DNA of 64,000 nt from Ptiloglossa arizonensis (Eukaryota; Arthropoda; Insecta; Hymenoptera; Colletidae), in assembly GCF_051014685.1 (NCBI RefSeq), contig NC_135051.1, forward strand, positions 13,535,557 through 13,599,556. The letters run 5' to 3'. Shown here one piece after another: positions 40,680-51,830 of the stretch. Numbering within the stretch: the first letter of the stretch is position 1; every line of letters begins with the position of its first letter. The position numbers and the translations under genes are program-made. Under the pieces are notes generated by a model. It was not told the DNA's origin and made no database searches. It saw only the letters and a program-made list of their open reading frames with translations.

Positions 40680-42660
40680 TTGTATATGGTTACGCACCGG
40701 CTCGCGGTTATTAAATTTGTTTTCTTCTCTTCCCCTTGTTACGCGGTGATTTTTCGTTTCCCTTAGCGTTATCATCCCCCATTCATTCGTTTAATCGTCT
40801 AACGCGGTAAGAAAGCCGCCGGTGCCTTGGATACGTTTCCGAATGATCGTTTCGCCCGTACCTTTTTTTGTCGTCCCTGCCACTCGTACTCCTGTCACTT
40901 GCGACTAGTCTAACCTCGTTTATATCAACTAACCATTAATAAAAACACATCGTCTTCCTTCTGCGTAATGTCGCGCGGAAATATCGCGATCCCGTGCACC
41001 GTACACTCTCGGTTCAATGCAAACGCGATTATCTCGGACTTGTTCGTTTTCGTTTCGTTCAGCCGTCGGCGAGCGAATCTCGGGCCTAAAGAACACACGA
41101 CGCAACGACAAAGGGAATATTGACCCTTTCCAGCGCGCGGTACCGAAGAATTACGCTTATATTCTTCGGGTCTCGGTTCGGTCGCTCGAACCGCGACACG
41201 GTCGTGTACACCGGGTCGCGTTTCGCTCGATTTTTCGATGTTCGCGTTCACGCTCGTCCGACGTGGAACCTCGAGGCTCTCGCCCAGAATTATCGTAGGA
41301 ATTCTCACCGTAGGATTATACATTAATCAATTTCCGTTTCGATCGAGCCAAAGCATCTTCGAATCTCGAACTCGCCCGTTCGACTTTGCACGGCGCGATC
41401 ATCGAATAATTATGTACAACTTAAGAGAAAGGATCGAGAGATCCTCGGTCGGTTGTTTCTCGTTCGAACGATGCTGCTTCCCGCCGAAGGCTGGGGAAGT
41501 GTCGCGCGCTGGGCCCACTCGGGAAAGATTCTCGTCTTCCCGAGAATGCCACGGCGCGACTCGCGCGCGTCTTCGAATATCTGCTTCGAAGCAACGAATC
41601 GTCGAGACTCCGCGCTCGACGAGCGAGCGTCTCGGCGATCTGTGAGTGTCGGAGATACAAAAGAAAAAGGAAAGAAAAATTTGAAAAATGAAAATTGCCA
41701 CCGGGACGACGCACGACCGGCGACGGCAGTTGCTCCCACGAGGTCGACGCACGAGGCCCCTTTTCGTAAAAGAGGGCGAGAAAAGAAAAGGAAAGAAACC
41801 ACACACACCACGAGGTACAGCGTGACGAATGCCGTGTGAAACTGGCCATCGTTGTTTCTGCGCGCAAACGGAACGACCCGCGACGAAAGGCGGCACGCCG
41901 TTCGTCCCGGGTCGTTCCCGAAGATCCACGAGAAGGGTTCCTCTTCTGCCTCACAACCGGAAGCTGCGGAGGATCCGTCCAGCGGATCTCGCTCCACCGT
42001 TAAACACTTAGATTATCGGCTCTTTGGAAAACATGGAGAAACGGTACCGTACGACCTCGTTACCCTTAACCCCGGACAAAAGCCCTGCCGCTCGCTCGTC
42101 GTCGCGGCCCTCGAAACTGTTTCCTTATCCTCTACTCCCGAAAACACCGTGTGTCTTAAAATTAGGCGGTAATCGTCAATGCGTACGCAACAAATCCAAA
42201 TGATTACTCGTCGCTCGAAGCTGTGTGTGCGTGTGCCTGTGTCTGTGTGTTTAGGTGTGTATCCTTGCCGTTCGTTGACCACGCTTTCGTCCTGTTTCTT
42301 CGCTTTCTCCCAAGACCGTTGTTTCGATATCGGTGGCGTCGCCGCCGCGGCGAGAACGGGGTTGGACACAGGTTTCGCGGCCTCGCTATTTTAGTAACTC
42401 GAGGTGCCGAGACACACTGGGGTGATCTCGGTCAGGAATCGAAGGCACGAAGCATAAAAGTTACATCCACCCCCGTCTCGCGCGGGGACGTTGTCTCGTG
42501 ATTAGGTCACAGCCTGATCCTTTGTCGGCACTCCTCATCGTCCCCTTTTTTCGGTGATGATCGATGCCTCCGTACATCGCGTGTATCGTTCGCTTTTCCT
42601 TGATCACGCGCGGTATTCACACATCCGAACGCTGCGATCTTCCTTTCTTCCTTGTAATCT
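40680..42660. other. prospero 3' region nearest the coding exon, no other gene
   Basis: CpG-rich sequence with overlapping unsupported frames on both strands (for example 41410-41997 minus). Two purine-rich patches on the plus strand (41655-41690 and 41760-41800) run against the general CT bias. TG-rich at 42218-42258. Confidence 0.6.
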
Positions 42661-42679
42661 CCCCTAAACGCTTTATCTC

Positions 42680-42732
42680 ACGTCTCTCTCTCTCTCTCTC
42701 CCTCTCTCTCGCTCTCTCTCTCTCTCTATCAC
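42680..42732 (+). repeat. CT microsatellite
   Basis: CT repeats with CC and CG interruptions, about 200 bp beyond the prospero stop codon; GA-rich in the mRNA. Confidence 0.95.
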
Positions 42733-42927
42733 GCCCGTTCTGCGATATGTTAGTTTAAGGATACCTGAACGCGCTTCGCGCGAAGGACGTGTACCTCCTG
42801 GCGGATGCGATCCTTCCTCGCTGGCCGTTCCTGCTTCTCTCGTTACCGTATTTTGGTTTTACCGGGAGCCGACGAGCGCTGATGAGCCCGCGCACCACGA
42901 AGAGCAAGAGCCACGCGACCTCCTGAT

Positions 42928-43107
42928 TCATTCGAGTTGTTCCAGGAAATTCGGGGTCTTGAAGTACTCCGGCACCGGGTCGTCCAGCCTCGAGATCACC
43001 TTGTAGATGGCCTTCTTCCAGCTCTGTTCGCTGTCCTTGCCGATCTGGATTGCCTTGAAGAACTCCTTCAGCGTCTGCTCGACGACGTACATGAAGTTGG
43101 TCGGTAC
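42928..43107 (-). CDS. pros: Prospero homeodomain transcription factor, terminal coding exon
   Basis: The minus strand encodes 59 residues and a TGA stop at 42930-42928. It opens [17 protein letters not shown], contains [20 protein letters not shown], and ends [14 protein letters not shown], the C-terminal half of the Prospero domain with the expected C-terminus. The acceptor is TTTGCAG at 43108-43114; TTAAC about 20 nt upstream could be the branch site. The exon joins the upstream exon (46754-46898) exactly in frame (IE-VP). Together they give 107 residues of a domain that is about 160 residues long in the family. [10 protein letters not shown] also occurs in vertebrate Prox1, so the most constrained core is intact and the gene looks functional. 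Family knowledge: this domain packs against the homeodomain, contributes to DNA binding and controls nuclear export. An ATG-started frame inside the exon is only part of it, and open frames on the opposite strand and in other frames here are shadows. Confidence 0.97.
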   Translation of the reverse strand, partial: VPTNFMYVVEQTLKEFFKAIQIGKDSEQSWKKAIYKVISRLDDPVPEYFKTPNFLEQLE

Positions 43108-46100
43108 CTGCAAACATTAAACGAATCGTTAATCTAGTTTTTCGCACGCGAGATCGGATTCGATCGCGTCATCGTCCAACGTCTAATCGTCAGCGATTTT
43201 TACGAAAACAAATCTTTTTTCTACTCGTTTCCGTGAAAATTATATTATTTTGCTTTTGAAAGGGCACGAGTTACAAATTACGTCGAATCTTTTTCTTTCG
43301 GTATTTTCAGATAGAAGGTCACGTTCGAATCGATAATTAAACAGCTCTCGAAGAATTGTTTCCATGAGTTGTGAAATAAAGATCGCGTGTCGTAAATATT
43401 CTTTGGAAACGTATAAAAAGTTTACAGACAAGTTTTCTTACAGTTTTTTCGCAATTGAGAAACTTTCTACAAAAAGGAATTGTCGATAACCATCGATCGC
43501 ATCATTGTCGATTAACACCTTCAACAAGAGATGATAACTTTTTGAGATTAGAATCTGATGAATTTTCCATAGTAGATCGTGTCGTATTTTTCAAATTTTT
43601 GAAGACGAAACAAATCTAACAAAATAATCTCGTGTACCATAAGTGAGTGAAAATAAATGAAAAAATCTTGCGGTTTCTCGAATCAAAAGCTTGCAGAATC
43701 AGTCTACATTTTAAAGTAATTGATAAAAAAAAATTATTTTTCCCACTGCTTTATCACCGGATCCGTTTCGTTTTTTATTAACAACGATATTGGCTGTAAT
43801 AGATACGAAGAATTCGTACAAAATTGGGGTATTGATTTTCAAAAATTAAAAATCACGCAAATATACTGCGCGTAACATAATCGTAAATATTCGAACGATC
43901 GGTTGGATAAAAATTCATTCCGAGTTATGCGACTAATTCCGATTAAAGACTACCGAAGAGTTACATTATGCATGTTTTCTGACAAATCCGGCTGTATTTT
44001 ACCAAAAGTATCCGGATTGGATCCGATTTGTTTCGATCAGATGTTCCTTCTCCGATGTAATAATTGACACGTAACGGGCGTCAAATTAATCTTGTACGAC
44101 CGATGAATAAATAGGTTCGAAATTCCATGGTTTCTTAAAACTTGACGCAATACCGTGTAAGTAAAACTTGCGAATAGAACAACGAAGATAGATGACCGTC
44201 GAACGAGTGAACTAGATCAGAAAGTTAGTAAAGTTGGGTAGTTAACCAGAAATTTTGTGTCTTTGCTTATTAACTAAACTCTGGTAACTTCGATGGAAGA
44301 TGTCGGTACAGTATTGAATGTTTAGAAAATCTGTAGAAAGAAGTCGTATACAAACGTATAGTGCATCTACTGAAAGGTCTGAGAAAGAGAAATACGAGTG
44401 AGAAGATGAAGGAAAAAGATACAACATATTGGAAAGAAAATGGACTTTCAGTGTGCTAGATAGGCACCTTTTAATTTATCGTCATCGGTGTAAGTTTCGT
44501 CGAATTTACTGTCTTGTTCTGGTGCAGAGACCACTCTATAGTATTTTATGTGTTTCCAAATGTGTCTACACTCCTTTTAGCAATACGATCCAATATCATC
44601 GTTATCTCGATCGAGACGTATCGTCACACTCGTTCGCAGCTTATCGTACTCACCGCGGCAACTACAAAAGCAGCGAAGGGAATAGACTATTTACAACGAG
44701 ACGCGAATGACGACTTATAACGAGGCGTACCTCGTTGTGTCTTCAGTTTGTTCGAGTTGCACACAAGAAATCTTGAGTACATATCTAAGTACATCCTACC
44801 AGTATCAATTCGACAACGGATTTCGACATCTGGTCGATATCTTGACACAATGTTGCAATAATGTTTGCGAATCGATACGTGTCGTTCATACGTCGTTGAA
44901 TCGGTCCCATCGTTACACTTAACAAAACGAACCTATGGACCGTGTTTCTTATTTCTCACGTAGAATCAAAATAGTCAACTTTTCTAATACAAGTGTCTTT
45001 GGTACGTTGACCAATTTCTTGGACGACGAGAGAGCCGCGAAACTCGAAATTCGTAATCGAAGGAGCGTCGATGTAAACAATAAACGATCCGATAATTTCT
45101 TCGAGTTCCATCATGATATTTTCGTACGCAAAAAACAGGGAATGTTATCGACTTCAGTTTCTGCTGCACGCGCGTCGATGTTTGCTCGTAAAAAGAAGAA
45201 GAAAAAAAAAAAGAAACCAAAATGAAAGCCGGAGCGATGGGGTAACTTCCCGTTTCACGCGAAGGAGCGTCAAAGATTTAATCGACAGACAGTTTGCTGA
45301 TGGGAACGCAGAAATCCGGGCGTACAAACGAGAAAGATAATTTCTCCGCGTTCATTACGGTCCACCGAAGGAGCCGTGAATCCGAAGAATTAAAGCGATG
45401 TTACGTATCGCTTAACGAGCGACGCGAGCGCGCGCTGAGAGTTTCCACTTATAATTAGTACGTTTGGGTTATTAACGAACACGAGTAATTAATTACGCGT
45501 CAAGCGGCCCACAATTGTAACCGCCCCGGGAAGAATGGAGCCTCCAGGTTTCAGCGGAGACTCGTTAAATAATATTAAATAGCTGCTTTACGTGAGCACA
45601 CACGCCGTCACGCGCCCGGTGCAAATACAATCAGCTTCGTTACCAGCGACGAAAATAAATTGCGGCTCACAATGGATAGTAGGAGACCTACGAGTGATCC
45701 GCGAGGAAACGCGATGGCCAGCGACGTGTAAACGGAATGTTTACGAATTCGTGTCACTGGAAACGCTCGAAACGGACAAATCCGGTCCGAGGAAACGCGA
45801 TTCGACCATACGGAGAAAATACTACTCGACTCGAAACTTGCAACCCTTCGTGCTTGCTTCAAAATGACGTGCAGTGTGCGTTTTATCGGTAGGCCCGAAA
45901 ATACGAGCAGCGTGTGTTCGAAAATGAAGAAGTGGTGAATTAAATTTTTTTTTACGCGAGTCTTTGCTTTCGAGAAAATCTGTGTGAAAAGTTTACGGGG
46001 AAGAGATCGAGTATGATTTCTAGAAAATAAACGACATTGTAGCATTGAAAATAGACAGTTCATTCGACGTGAACGTTTCGATCTGGAATCGAATACTCGA

Positions 46101-46753
46101 GTTTCCGCTGTCTTCGCTCAAAGTCGTATTTTGTTCATTCTTCTTGCTTTTATCAAATTCGTTGATGATTCTAGATTTACACTTTTAACGAGTAAATTAT
46201 ATCGAAGAGGAGTCGATCTTGTTTATGCTACGATTTTCGATGTATATATTTTTATAAGCGAGGAGCGATACGTGCGTATCTATTATACGTTTCGATGCAA
46301 TTTAGGTAACGCGTTCGTAACTCGTTATTTCTACTTGCGTCGGTGTGCGCGAACCTCGATGATACAGCATCGACCGTTTTAATTGATTCTAATTAATTAC
46401 AAGATAGTAAGAACGACGGAAAACGGATAATACAACGTGAAATGGACAGACACGTTTGTCAACTCGTGTACGTGTACTTGACGAATCTTGGAGATCGATT
46501 TTCTCGAAAACGGAACCTCGTACGAAGATACTTTATTTAAAATTTTCTATTCGTCTCGCATTACGGATCGTTCTACGTCGGTTTGTACCGTTTGTTCTCA
46601 CCCACCCTGCGCGATACGTCGAAAATATACGCGTACCACGGAAATAAAATGAAATAACGATGATCGAACAAGATTTTCGTCTTCGTTACGAAGATCGTAC
46701 AAATTCGAGCTACTTATCGACAGGATAATGTACGAGTGTCAAGAATCTCTTAC
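43108..46753 (-). other. pros: last intron of prospero (3,646 bp)
   Basis: This intron is bounded by GTAAGA (donor, minus strand) and TTTGCAG (acceptor). It is AT-rich and, unlike the flanking 3' region, nearly free of CT repeats. I see no further exon, RNA gene or transposon. A patch around 45440-45600 is less AT-rich and holds several TAAT-core sites (listed separately). Open frames on both strands are short and match nothing I recognise. Confidence 0.9.
45440..45600. promoter_or_regulatory. possible intronic regulatory island
   Basis: Non-repetitive and less AT-rich than the rest of the intron, with ATAATTAG, AGTAATTAATTAC and AATAATATTAAAT. TAAT cores are homeodomain-type sites. The call rests on motifs alone. 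Confidence 0.25.
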
Positions 46754-46898
46754 CTCGATGTGGTTATTTCTGTTGTAGTGGAGGTTGAGAACCCGATAGA
46801 TTTCCGAGTCACCAAGGACCCGAAGTTCATCAGCGCTCTTCACACCCTCCGCGACCGCTTGCCTCGCGTATTTCTCCATTTGGATGTAGTAAAACTCC
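46754..46898 (-). CDS. pros: Prospero homeodomain transcription factor, penultimate coding exon (partial gene)
   Basis: The minus strand encodes 48 residues starting [15 protein letters not shown], the hallmark end of homeodomain helix 3 in Prospero/Prox proteins, and continuing through [20 protein letters not shown] into the Prospero domain. The exon begins with a single G that completes a split codon, expected to be Arg of the conserved NFR-EFYY junction. The acceptor is a T-rich tract ending TTTTTTTCAG at 46899-46901, with a possible branch site CTGAT about 25 nt upstream. The donor is GTAAGA, starting at 46753. Both are U2-type. The next exon continues in frame. Family knowledge: Prospero is a nuclear protein that switches neural precursors from self-renewal to differentiation, and the homeo-Prospero domain folds as one DNA-binding unit. 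The helix 1-2 exon is not in this window. Identity is secure; recognition was by eye, not by database search. Confidence 0.96.
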
Positions 46899-47989
46899 CT
46901 GAAAAAAACACAAGCAAATTAATCAGACGATATAATAATTCTCCGTTACGTTTTATCCTCGTACGCGCAACTTTGCTATGAAAAACAATTTATCGAATTC
47001 GTTGAATTAAACTTCTAACGGCACTCGGAGCGAGCTTCTCGGGTCTTTGGAGTTTTCCTTGATATTCGTTAACAATCGATAAACGAAGTCGACGTTACTC
47101 GAGAGTTTGCAACTAACGAAGCTTCTGTACACCACCGCTGATTATTCTAGTTCAGTGACAAGAAAAAGTTGCATTTGGCGCCATTCAACGCGTTTGAGAC
47201 CTACGTTTCCTATTCCTGTCATGAACGTAACTTCGCGTTCTACCCGTTATTTAGGTACCATTTTCTGATCTCTCCGGAATATTTATATCTACATGAATTG
47301 TCGACGTTTGTACTTAATATCACGCTTCAGTGCTAACCATGTTTGTACATTAATTTCTTGCACACAACAGGTAGTTCCTTTTCGAACTACGTGATCTTTC
47401 CCTCCAAAATATCGCCATTTCGCAAGATTTCAATTTTCATTATTCGTCCCGGTGTAACGAACGATCGAACTTGTGCTCGCGAAAATTCGATCGTCTGTTC
47501 CAGCTTCTGGAGGCAAATTTTCGTTTCGAAGCGTTTCTCGAACCGTTTCTCGAGAAACTGTTACTCGTATTACTTCTTTCATTTCGCCTTCTACTCTAAA
47601 AGGTTTACCACGTAATAAATACAACGATATTTTTCACCGATAGTCTCACGACACGAATGGGCGTCTCTTCCCCTCCCACCCGTTCGCCAGGGACATCCTA
47701 AAGGCGAAGCCTCGGCGAAGACGCGAGATGGACGACCGATCGTGTCCGCCGCGTCGTCGAACGCGTTAAACGGGCGTCGAGGTTTCGCGAACGGATGATT
47801 AGAAATGGAAAAAGGTTGAAAAAGATTGCTCGCCGCGCGAACGATAAATCTCGAGAGCGGATGTTAATTAGTGTCGATGCGAGGGCCACCCTCGTTCCTT
47901 GGGTATCCAAGTTGCTCGTAGGTAGGTAACGGAAATTTCCGGTCGGCGGGGCCGCGAAAATAATTTTTTCCTTGGGAACCGTCCGCCAC

Positions 47990-48070
47990 TATGCTCGACG
48001 TTAATTCTCGCGGAACGGAGAATGCTAATGCACTACCGATAATTAATTAAGGGTCGATACTAAAAGTGGT
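47990..48070. promoter_or_regulatory. possible homeodomain-site cluster
   Basis: CGTTAATTC, GCTAATGC and ATAATTAATTAAG fall within 50 bp in a non-repetitive stretch of the upstream intron. A second group (TTCATTAATTAACG, GCTAATTGG, GTAATTTG) lies at 48373-48430. Confidence 0.25.
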
Positions 48071-48540
48071 CTGACGCAAGCGGGAGAAGATGAAGGAGGA
48101 AGAAGGGGAGAGAGTCGCAAAGAGGTGTGTACAACTCATCGTCGGCTGGCAAGCGACGCGGTTCAAAGAGACTATTAAGAACGTGTTACAGTGTATCGTC
48201 CAAGAAGATCTCGACACCCTCGTCGGGGCAACCGTCGACTTTCACGGCGAGCGAGGAACACACCTGCGCCTGCGCGAGCTCCAAACATTGCGGGATCGCG
48301 GCGTCGCGCTTTTTCTCCTTTCCTTTGCTCGGTAAAGGAAAAAATCAAGCGCCCGTCAAGTTTCCCGTTTACGTTCATTAATTAACGCAGTTAAAACAAG
48401 CACAAGTCGCTAATTGGCGGGTAATTTGTATAGTAATAGTGACCCGCGTCTCCGTACGGGGAGCCGAAAGGGGGCAGCGCGAAGGGGTGGATCCGCTTCG
48501 GTGGATCTCACCGAAAACTGAGGAAAGAGTATGGGTACGA

Positions 48541-48611
48541 CGCGCCACGAACCCGCCACGAACCCGCCACGACGCGTCGCGACGCGACTCGCCGCACCGC
48601 GCCGCGCCGCC
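48541..48611 (+). repeat. CCACGAACCCG / CGCGACGC low-complexity block
   Basis: Two to three units of CCACGAACCCG, then GC-rich CGCC repeats. Confidence 0.85.
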
Positions 48612-49420
48612 AGAGAAACGAATGCAACTTTGAACGTCGCGGCCCTTTGTGCGACGTCTTTGCGCGCAGGATTTCAATGCGACTCCCACTGATTAAGAAA
48701 TTAATTATTTTCTTTCAATTGAAACGCCGAGTTTCCATGCCGGGCTCGTTCGTTTTATCGCGAAAAGGGGGGAGAGAGGGGGCGAGAACGCGGAGCTCGC
48801 CGTAGCGAGCAAGGCGCGTGTAAAGCGCGAGGAAAAGGATCGTTTAACGATCCCATTGTATTCCGTGAAACGTTCGCGCAACTATTCCCTGTCTTTGACG
48901 CGCCACGTATTCGAAGCTCGTTTCGTTTCCTCGGCTACCGAAGAATTATTTACCGTACCGCGATAGAGGCAAACATTCGAAGAATCGGCGAGTAGCGGCG
49001 AGTTACCGTCATTTCGATCGTTCGTGAACGCGAACCGACCCCAAAGCTGGAACGTGCGACGTGCATCGTATTCCGTGAAGCGAACGAACCGAGGTTAATC
49101 CTTTGCCGTGCTACTATATTTAACTCGACGAAATCCGGGCCCAACCGGTAAGAGACAACAAGCGCTAAACGGGCCAGAGTGAAAAGCGCGGGAACACTTG
49201 CAATGGTGCAGCTACAGGCTTATTTGCTTCGCGCGTTAGAGTTTACGTGGGCGTCGATACTAATTCAATTCTTTTTCCTTTTGTATATTTTACGGTACGA
49301 AATTTTATGTTACACTAAAGTGGACCACACGAAAACAATGAATACCTTACGGTCGATTAATTCTACGCAATAGATAAGAAAGTTTGAAAAGTATATTTTA
49401 TACATAAACGCTACGTTGAT

Positions 49421-49460
49421 ACTGGAACTACCAAAGGGGGCAATTTGACTCGTTCGAAAC
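49421..49460 (+). mobile_element. fragment of the TTAA-type MITE
   Basis: Forty bases closely match the first forty of the intact element at 49710-49928: ACTGGAACTACCAAAGG against ACTAGAACTACCAAAGG, then a shared TTTGACTCGTT. No matching right end was found nearby, so it is a truncated copy. Confidence 0.7.
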
Positions 49461-49709
49461 TGAGGGGTTGGAGGAGAGAAAGTTTTGAATATTCCTTCGT
49501 CATGGGCGGTATTTTGTTCGAAAGTACAAGTCCAAAGGAAAAGAGACTAAAACCGAGTCGAACGCGAAAGGAAATCGTACAAGAAGATGGCATTTGGTCA
49601 ACAATGAATACTTATCGAACGAGTTGATAACTGCGGAGTATTTATTGATACTGCGGGTAAAATTCTAAGAAAATTCTAAGAAAAATATTTTCTTAGAAGT
49701 TAATCTTAA

Positions 49710-49928
49710 CACTAGAACTACCAAAGGGGTCAGTTTGACTCGTTTCAAACTTTCTTTTAAAATTACTCAATTATTAAAGGTGTCTTTGCCCACAATATTC
49801 ATCGACAATTATCAAAATAGACGACTAACGGTACTCGTAAATTAATTTGCCCTTTGCCCACCTAACTTCGAAGATACGTACGCGGTCCGATACAAATACT
49901 AATACGTTCACCGTTGGTAGTTCTAGTG
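49710..49928. mobile_element. piggyBac-type MITE, 219 bp
   Basis: It is flanked by TTAA on both sides (49706-49709 and 49929-49932). The first 15 bases, CACTAGAACTACCAA, are the exact reverse complement of the last 15. TTAA target sites are the mark of piggyBac-type elements. There is no coding capacity. Perfect termini suggest a fairly recent insertion. Confidence 0.92.
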
Positions 49929-50121
49929 TTAATAGGAATTAGTCTTTCGAGCGTCTTCGAGTGTAACTTCGTCAAAAGAAACGCAATAATGCGACGCCTA
50001 AAAATAAATAGCACATTGTAAGCGAAAAATTTAATTAAGTTGTTTACTGCGACAATTCTTCGGATCTCAAATATAGTATTTCGACCGTTATCTCCTCCAT
50101 AGAACTATTTCTAGTATACTA

Positions 50122-50215
50122 GGTTCTTCAATAAGTTTTGTCGTTCGATGAAACTTATCCAACACTATAGTACTACCTTTAGGTTTAATCGAACGATAAA
50201 ACATATCGAACAAGC
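50122..50215. mobile_element. 94 bp mariner-related hairpin MITE
   Basis: It is bounded by TA on both sides. The left end GGTTCTTCAATAAGTTTTGT and the right end, read in reverse, GCTTGTTCGATATGTTTTAT match through a further TCGTTCGAT, so almost the whole element can fold on itself. The termini resemble those of the 207 bp family at 9572 and 62977. Confidence 0.8.
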
Positions 50216-50464
50216 TATCGTATAGCCCCGATCTTCGTTTCACGAATCAAACTCGCGAGGTTCACGTTTGGGCCGCGTACAATTCCACGTGTTCGACTCG
50301 AGACAATCGTGGTTGGTTCAAAATTGTTATCACGAGTCAGATTCGTAAAAGAACGACAAGGGTTTAATAATCCCCGTCGCAGACCGATCGAGACGTACCC
50401 GGTGGTCTAGACTATTGTTCCTCCGCATCATCTTCGATCACACTCGAAAAGGGAAAGCAACGAG

Positions 50465-50911
50465 TCAGCCGTCATCGGGGCCGGTTACGAGGGGGTAAAA
50501 GACGCGGAAAGACGACGACGAAGAAGAGAGCCGTCCTCGTATTTTTCCGTACCGCGAGCGAGCAAGTCGAGCGAGGTAAACACGCGAACGACTTGACGCG
50601 ACAACCGAGAGAGCCGAGAACGGGTAAGCGGAGTCCGCTACTTGCCCGGATATTTTTCCATTCTTCTCTTGATCTTTCTTTCCGGGGTCCCTATCCTCCT
50701 CACCCTTAAACGCACACAGAAGTCGGCCCCAGAGTGGTGGAAGTATCCTAGAGTAGCAAGCCAGAATGGCAGCGAGAATGGCAGTCAGGTTGATCTTGCA
50801 CTTTGGATCCCGAGGGGATGGAAAGAAGTACGGTTCAGCGGGAAACCAGCCGGTAGTGCTACTGCGGCTTGTATAACTCGAGGTTCCTGAATGCTCGACA
50901 ATGTGAGGCAA
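50465..50911 (-). other. unassigned open frame, 148 codons
   Basis: A minus-strand frame in the prospero upstream intron, with a leucine/alanine-rich stretch (LTAILAAILACYSRILPPLW) in the middle. The opposite strand is also open (50642-50890). I recognise no domain. It is on the prospero strand, so an alternative exon cannot be excluded, but nothing supports one. Confidence 0.15.
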
Positions 50912-51220
50912 CCAGTTTCAACCTTCGGGTCTTGGTCTTCGCTCGGTGCCGTTGGGAGCAATTTTTAAGATTGCTTCCGCCTGGCGGACTCGCGCGCGAC
51001 TCGTCAAACAGAGAATCGACGAACGTTTTCCATATCCGTTGCGGTTTACGAGAGAAACGAGCCGCACCGTGGACGATGGAATATTCCGTTAAGCTTTTTC
51101 GTTCTCCCTTTCGCGGAAGATGTTCGCCTCGTATCGTTCCTCGTTTGCTCCGTGGGTCCATTCGTGGCTGATCGAGCGAAGTAGCTGGTCGTTGCTGAAA
51201 TACGCGGGCTCGGGGCGAAT

Positions 51221-51250
51221 CTCGAGCAACCTCGAGCAACCTCGAGCAAC
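51221..51250 (+). repeat. (CTCGAGCAAC)3
   Basis: Three perfect 10-bp units, each with an XhoI-type palindrome CTCGAG. Confidence 0.97.
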
Positions 51251-51619
51251 CACGAGAACCTGGTGGCCCTGGAAATCGCTATCGACGGTTCGTGTAACGA
51301 GTAAGACCGCGAGACAGGTAACGACGAAAACAGGATCACCAGCCGTGAGTGGCACTCGTCGATCGAACGCACTCGAACCAACGAAAGAAAACAATGGGAT
51401 CTTTCGTGCGTCGCGTCCCGATCTATACGTAGCGACCCGAAGAAAGGGCAAGAGGAGGAGTCAGGTGGCAGAGACGCGAGAGGCTCTTCTCATTCGATCA
51501 CTCCAGATTGGCTCTCTCGCCAATTAAGACAATTTCGCGTGCTCTTATCAGCAGTCAGTCAGAGAAGGTTATGCACACGAGAGGAGAATTGAAAGAGGAG
51601 TGTGTCTCTGCAGAATCGT

Positions 51620-51830
51620 GTCCCGCGCCCTTTCTCTCGCTCTCTTCCTCTCTTTCTCTCTTTCTCTCTTTCTCTCTCTTTCTCTCTCTCTCTCTCCTCT
51701 CTCCTTCCCTCCCTCCCTCCCTCCCTCTGTAGCGCGTTCGCGTTTCACTTTCGCCCTTCCTGGTTGCTCTCCCTTTCGCGCGTTCTCTCTCTCTTTCCGT
51801 CTCTCTATTTCAACGTCTCCTTGAACCGTC
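51620..51830 (+). repeat. CT/CCTC-rich tract
   Basis: CTCTCTTT repeats pass into CCCT units at 51705-51727, then CT-rich to 51800. It lies opposite in sense to the GA tract at 52250-52470. Confidence 0.92.

Larger units (their letters stand above)
11300..42927 (-). other. pros: candidate very long prospero 3'UTR / downstream transcribed region
   Basis: From the stop codon to about 11300 I find no protein-coding gene. The region differs from its AT-rich flanks. It is richer in GC and CpG, with at least eighteen CT-repeat tracts on the plus strand (for example 11640-11910, 13235-13325, 15460-15620, 16970-17270, 27860-27960, 28820-29130, 35581-35660, 36690-36760 and 42680-42730) and many T runs. 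A prospero-sense RNA would thus be GA- and A-rich. The first exact AATAAA I find after the stop is at 39353-39348, and a twin AATAAA lies at 11335-11321, where the composition changes. Known in Drosophila: prospero has isoforms with a very long 3'UTR, and Staufen binds the 3'UTR. That this whole span is one UTR is inference. Separate non-coding transcripts or plain intergenic DNA are alternatives for the distal part. Confidence 0.5.

Noticed and set aside
42755..43147. 130-codon minus frame and 66-codon plus frame over the terminal exon
   Set aside because: Both are out-of-frame shadows of the Prospero exon (42928-43107).
46736..46981. 81-codon plus-strand frame
   Set aside because: Antisense shadow of the Prospero exon 46754-46898, whose minus-strand translation is the conserved one.
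50465..50911. 148-codon minus frame as an alternative prospero exon
   Set aside because: No similarity to Prospero and the opposite strand is also open; kept only as an unassigned frame.
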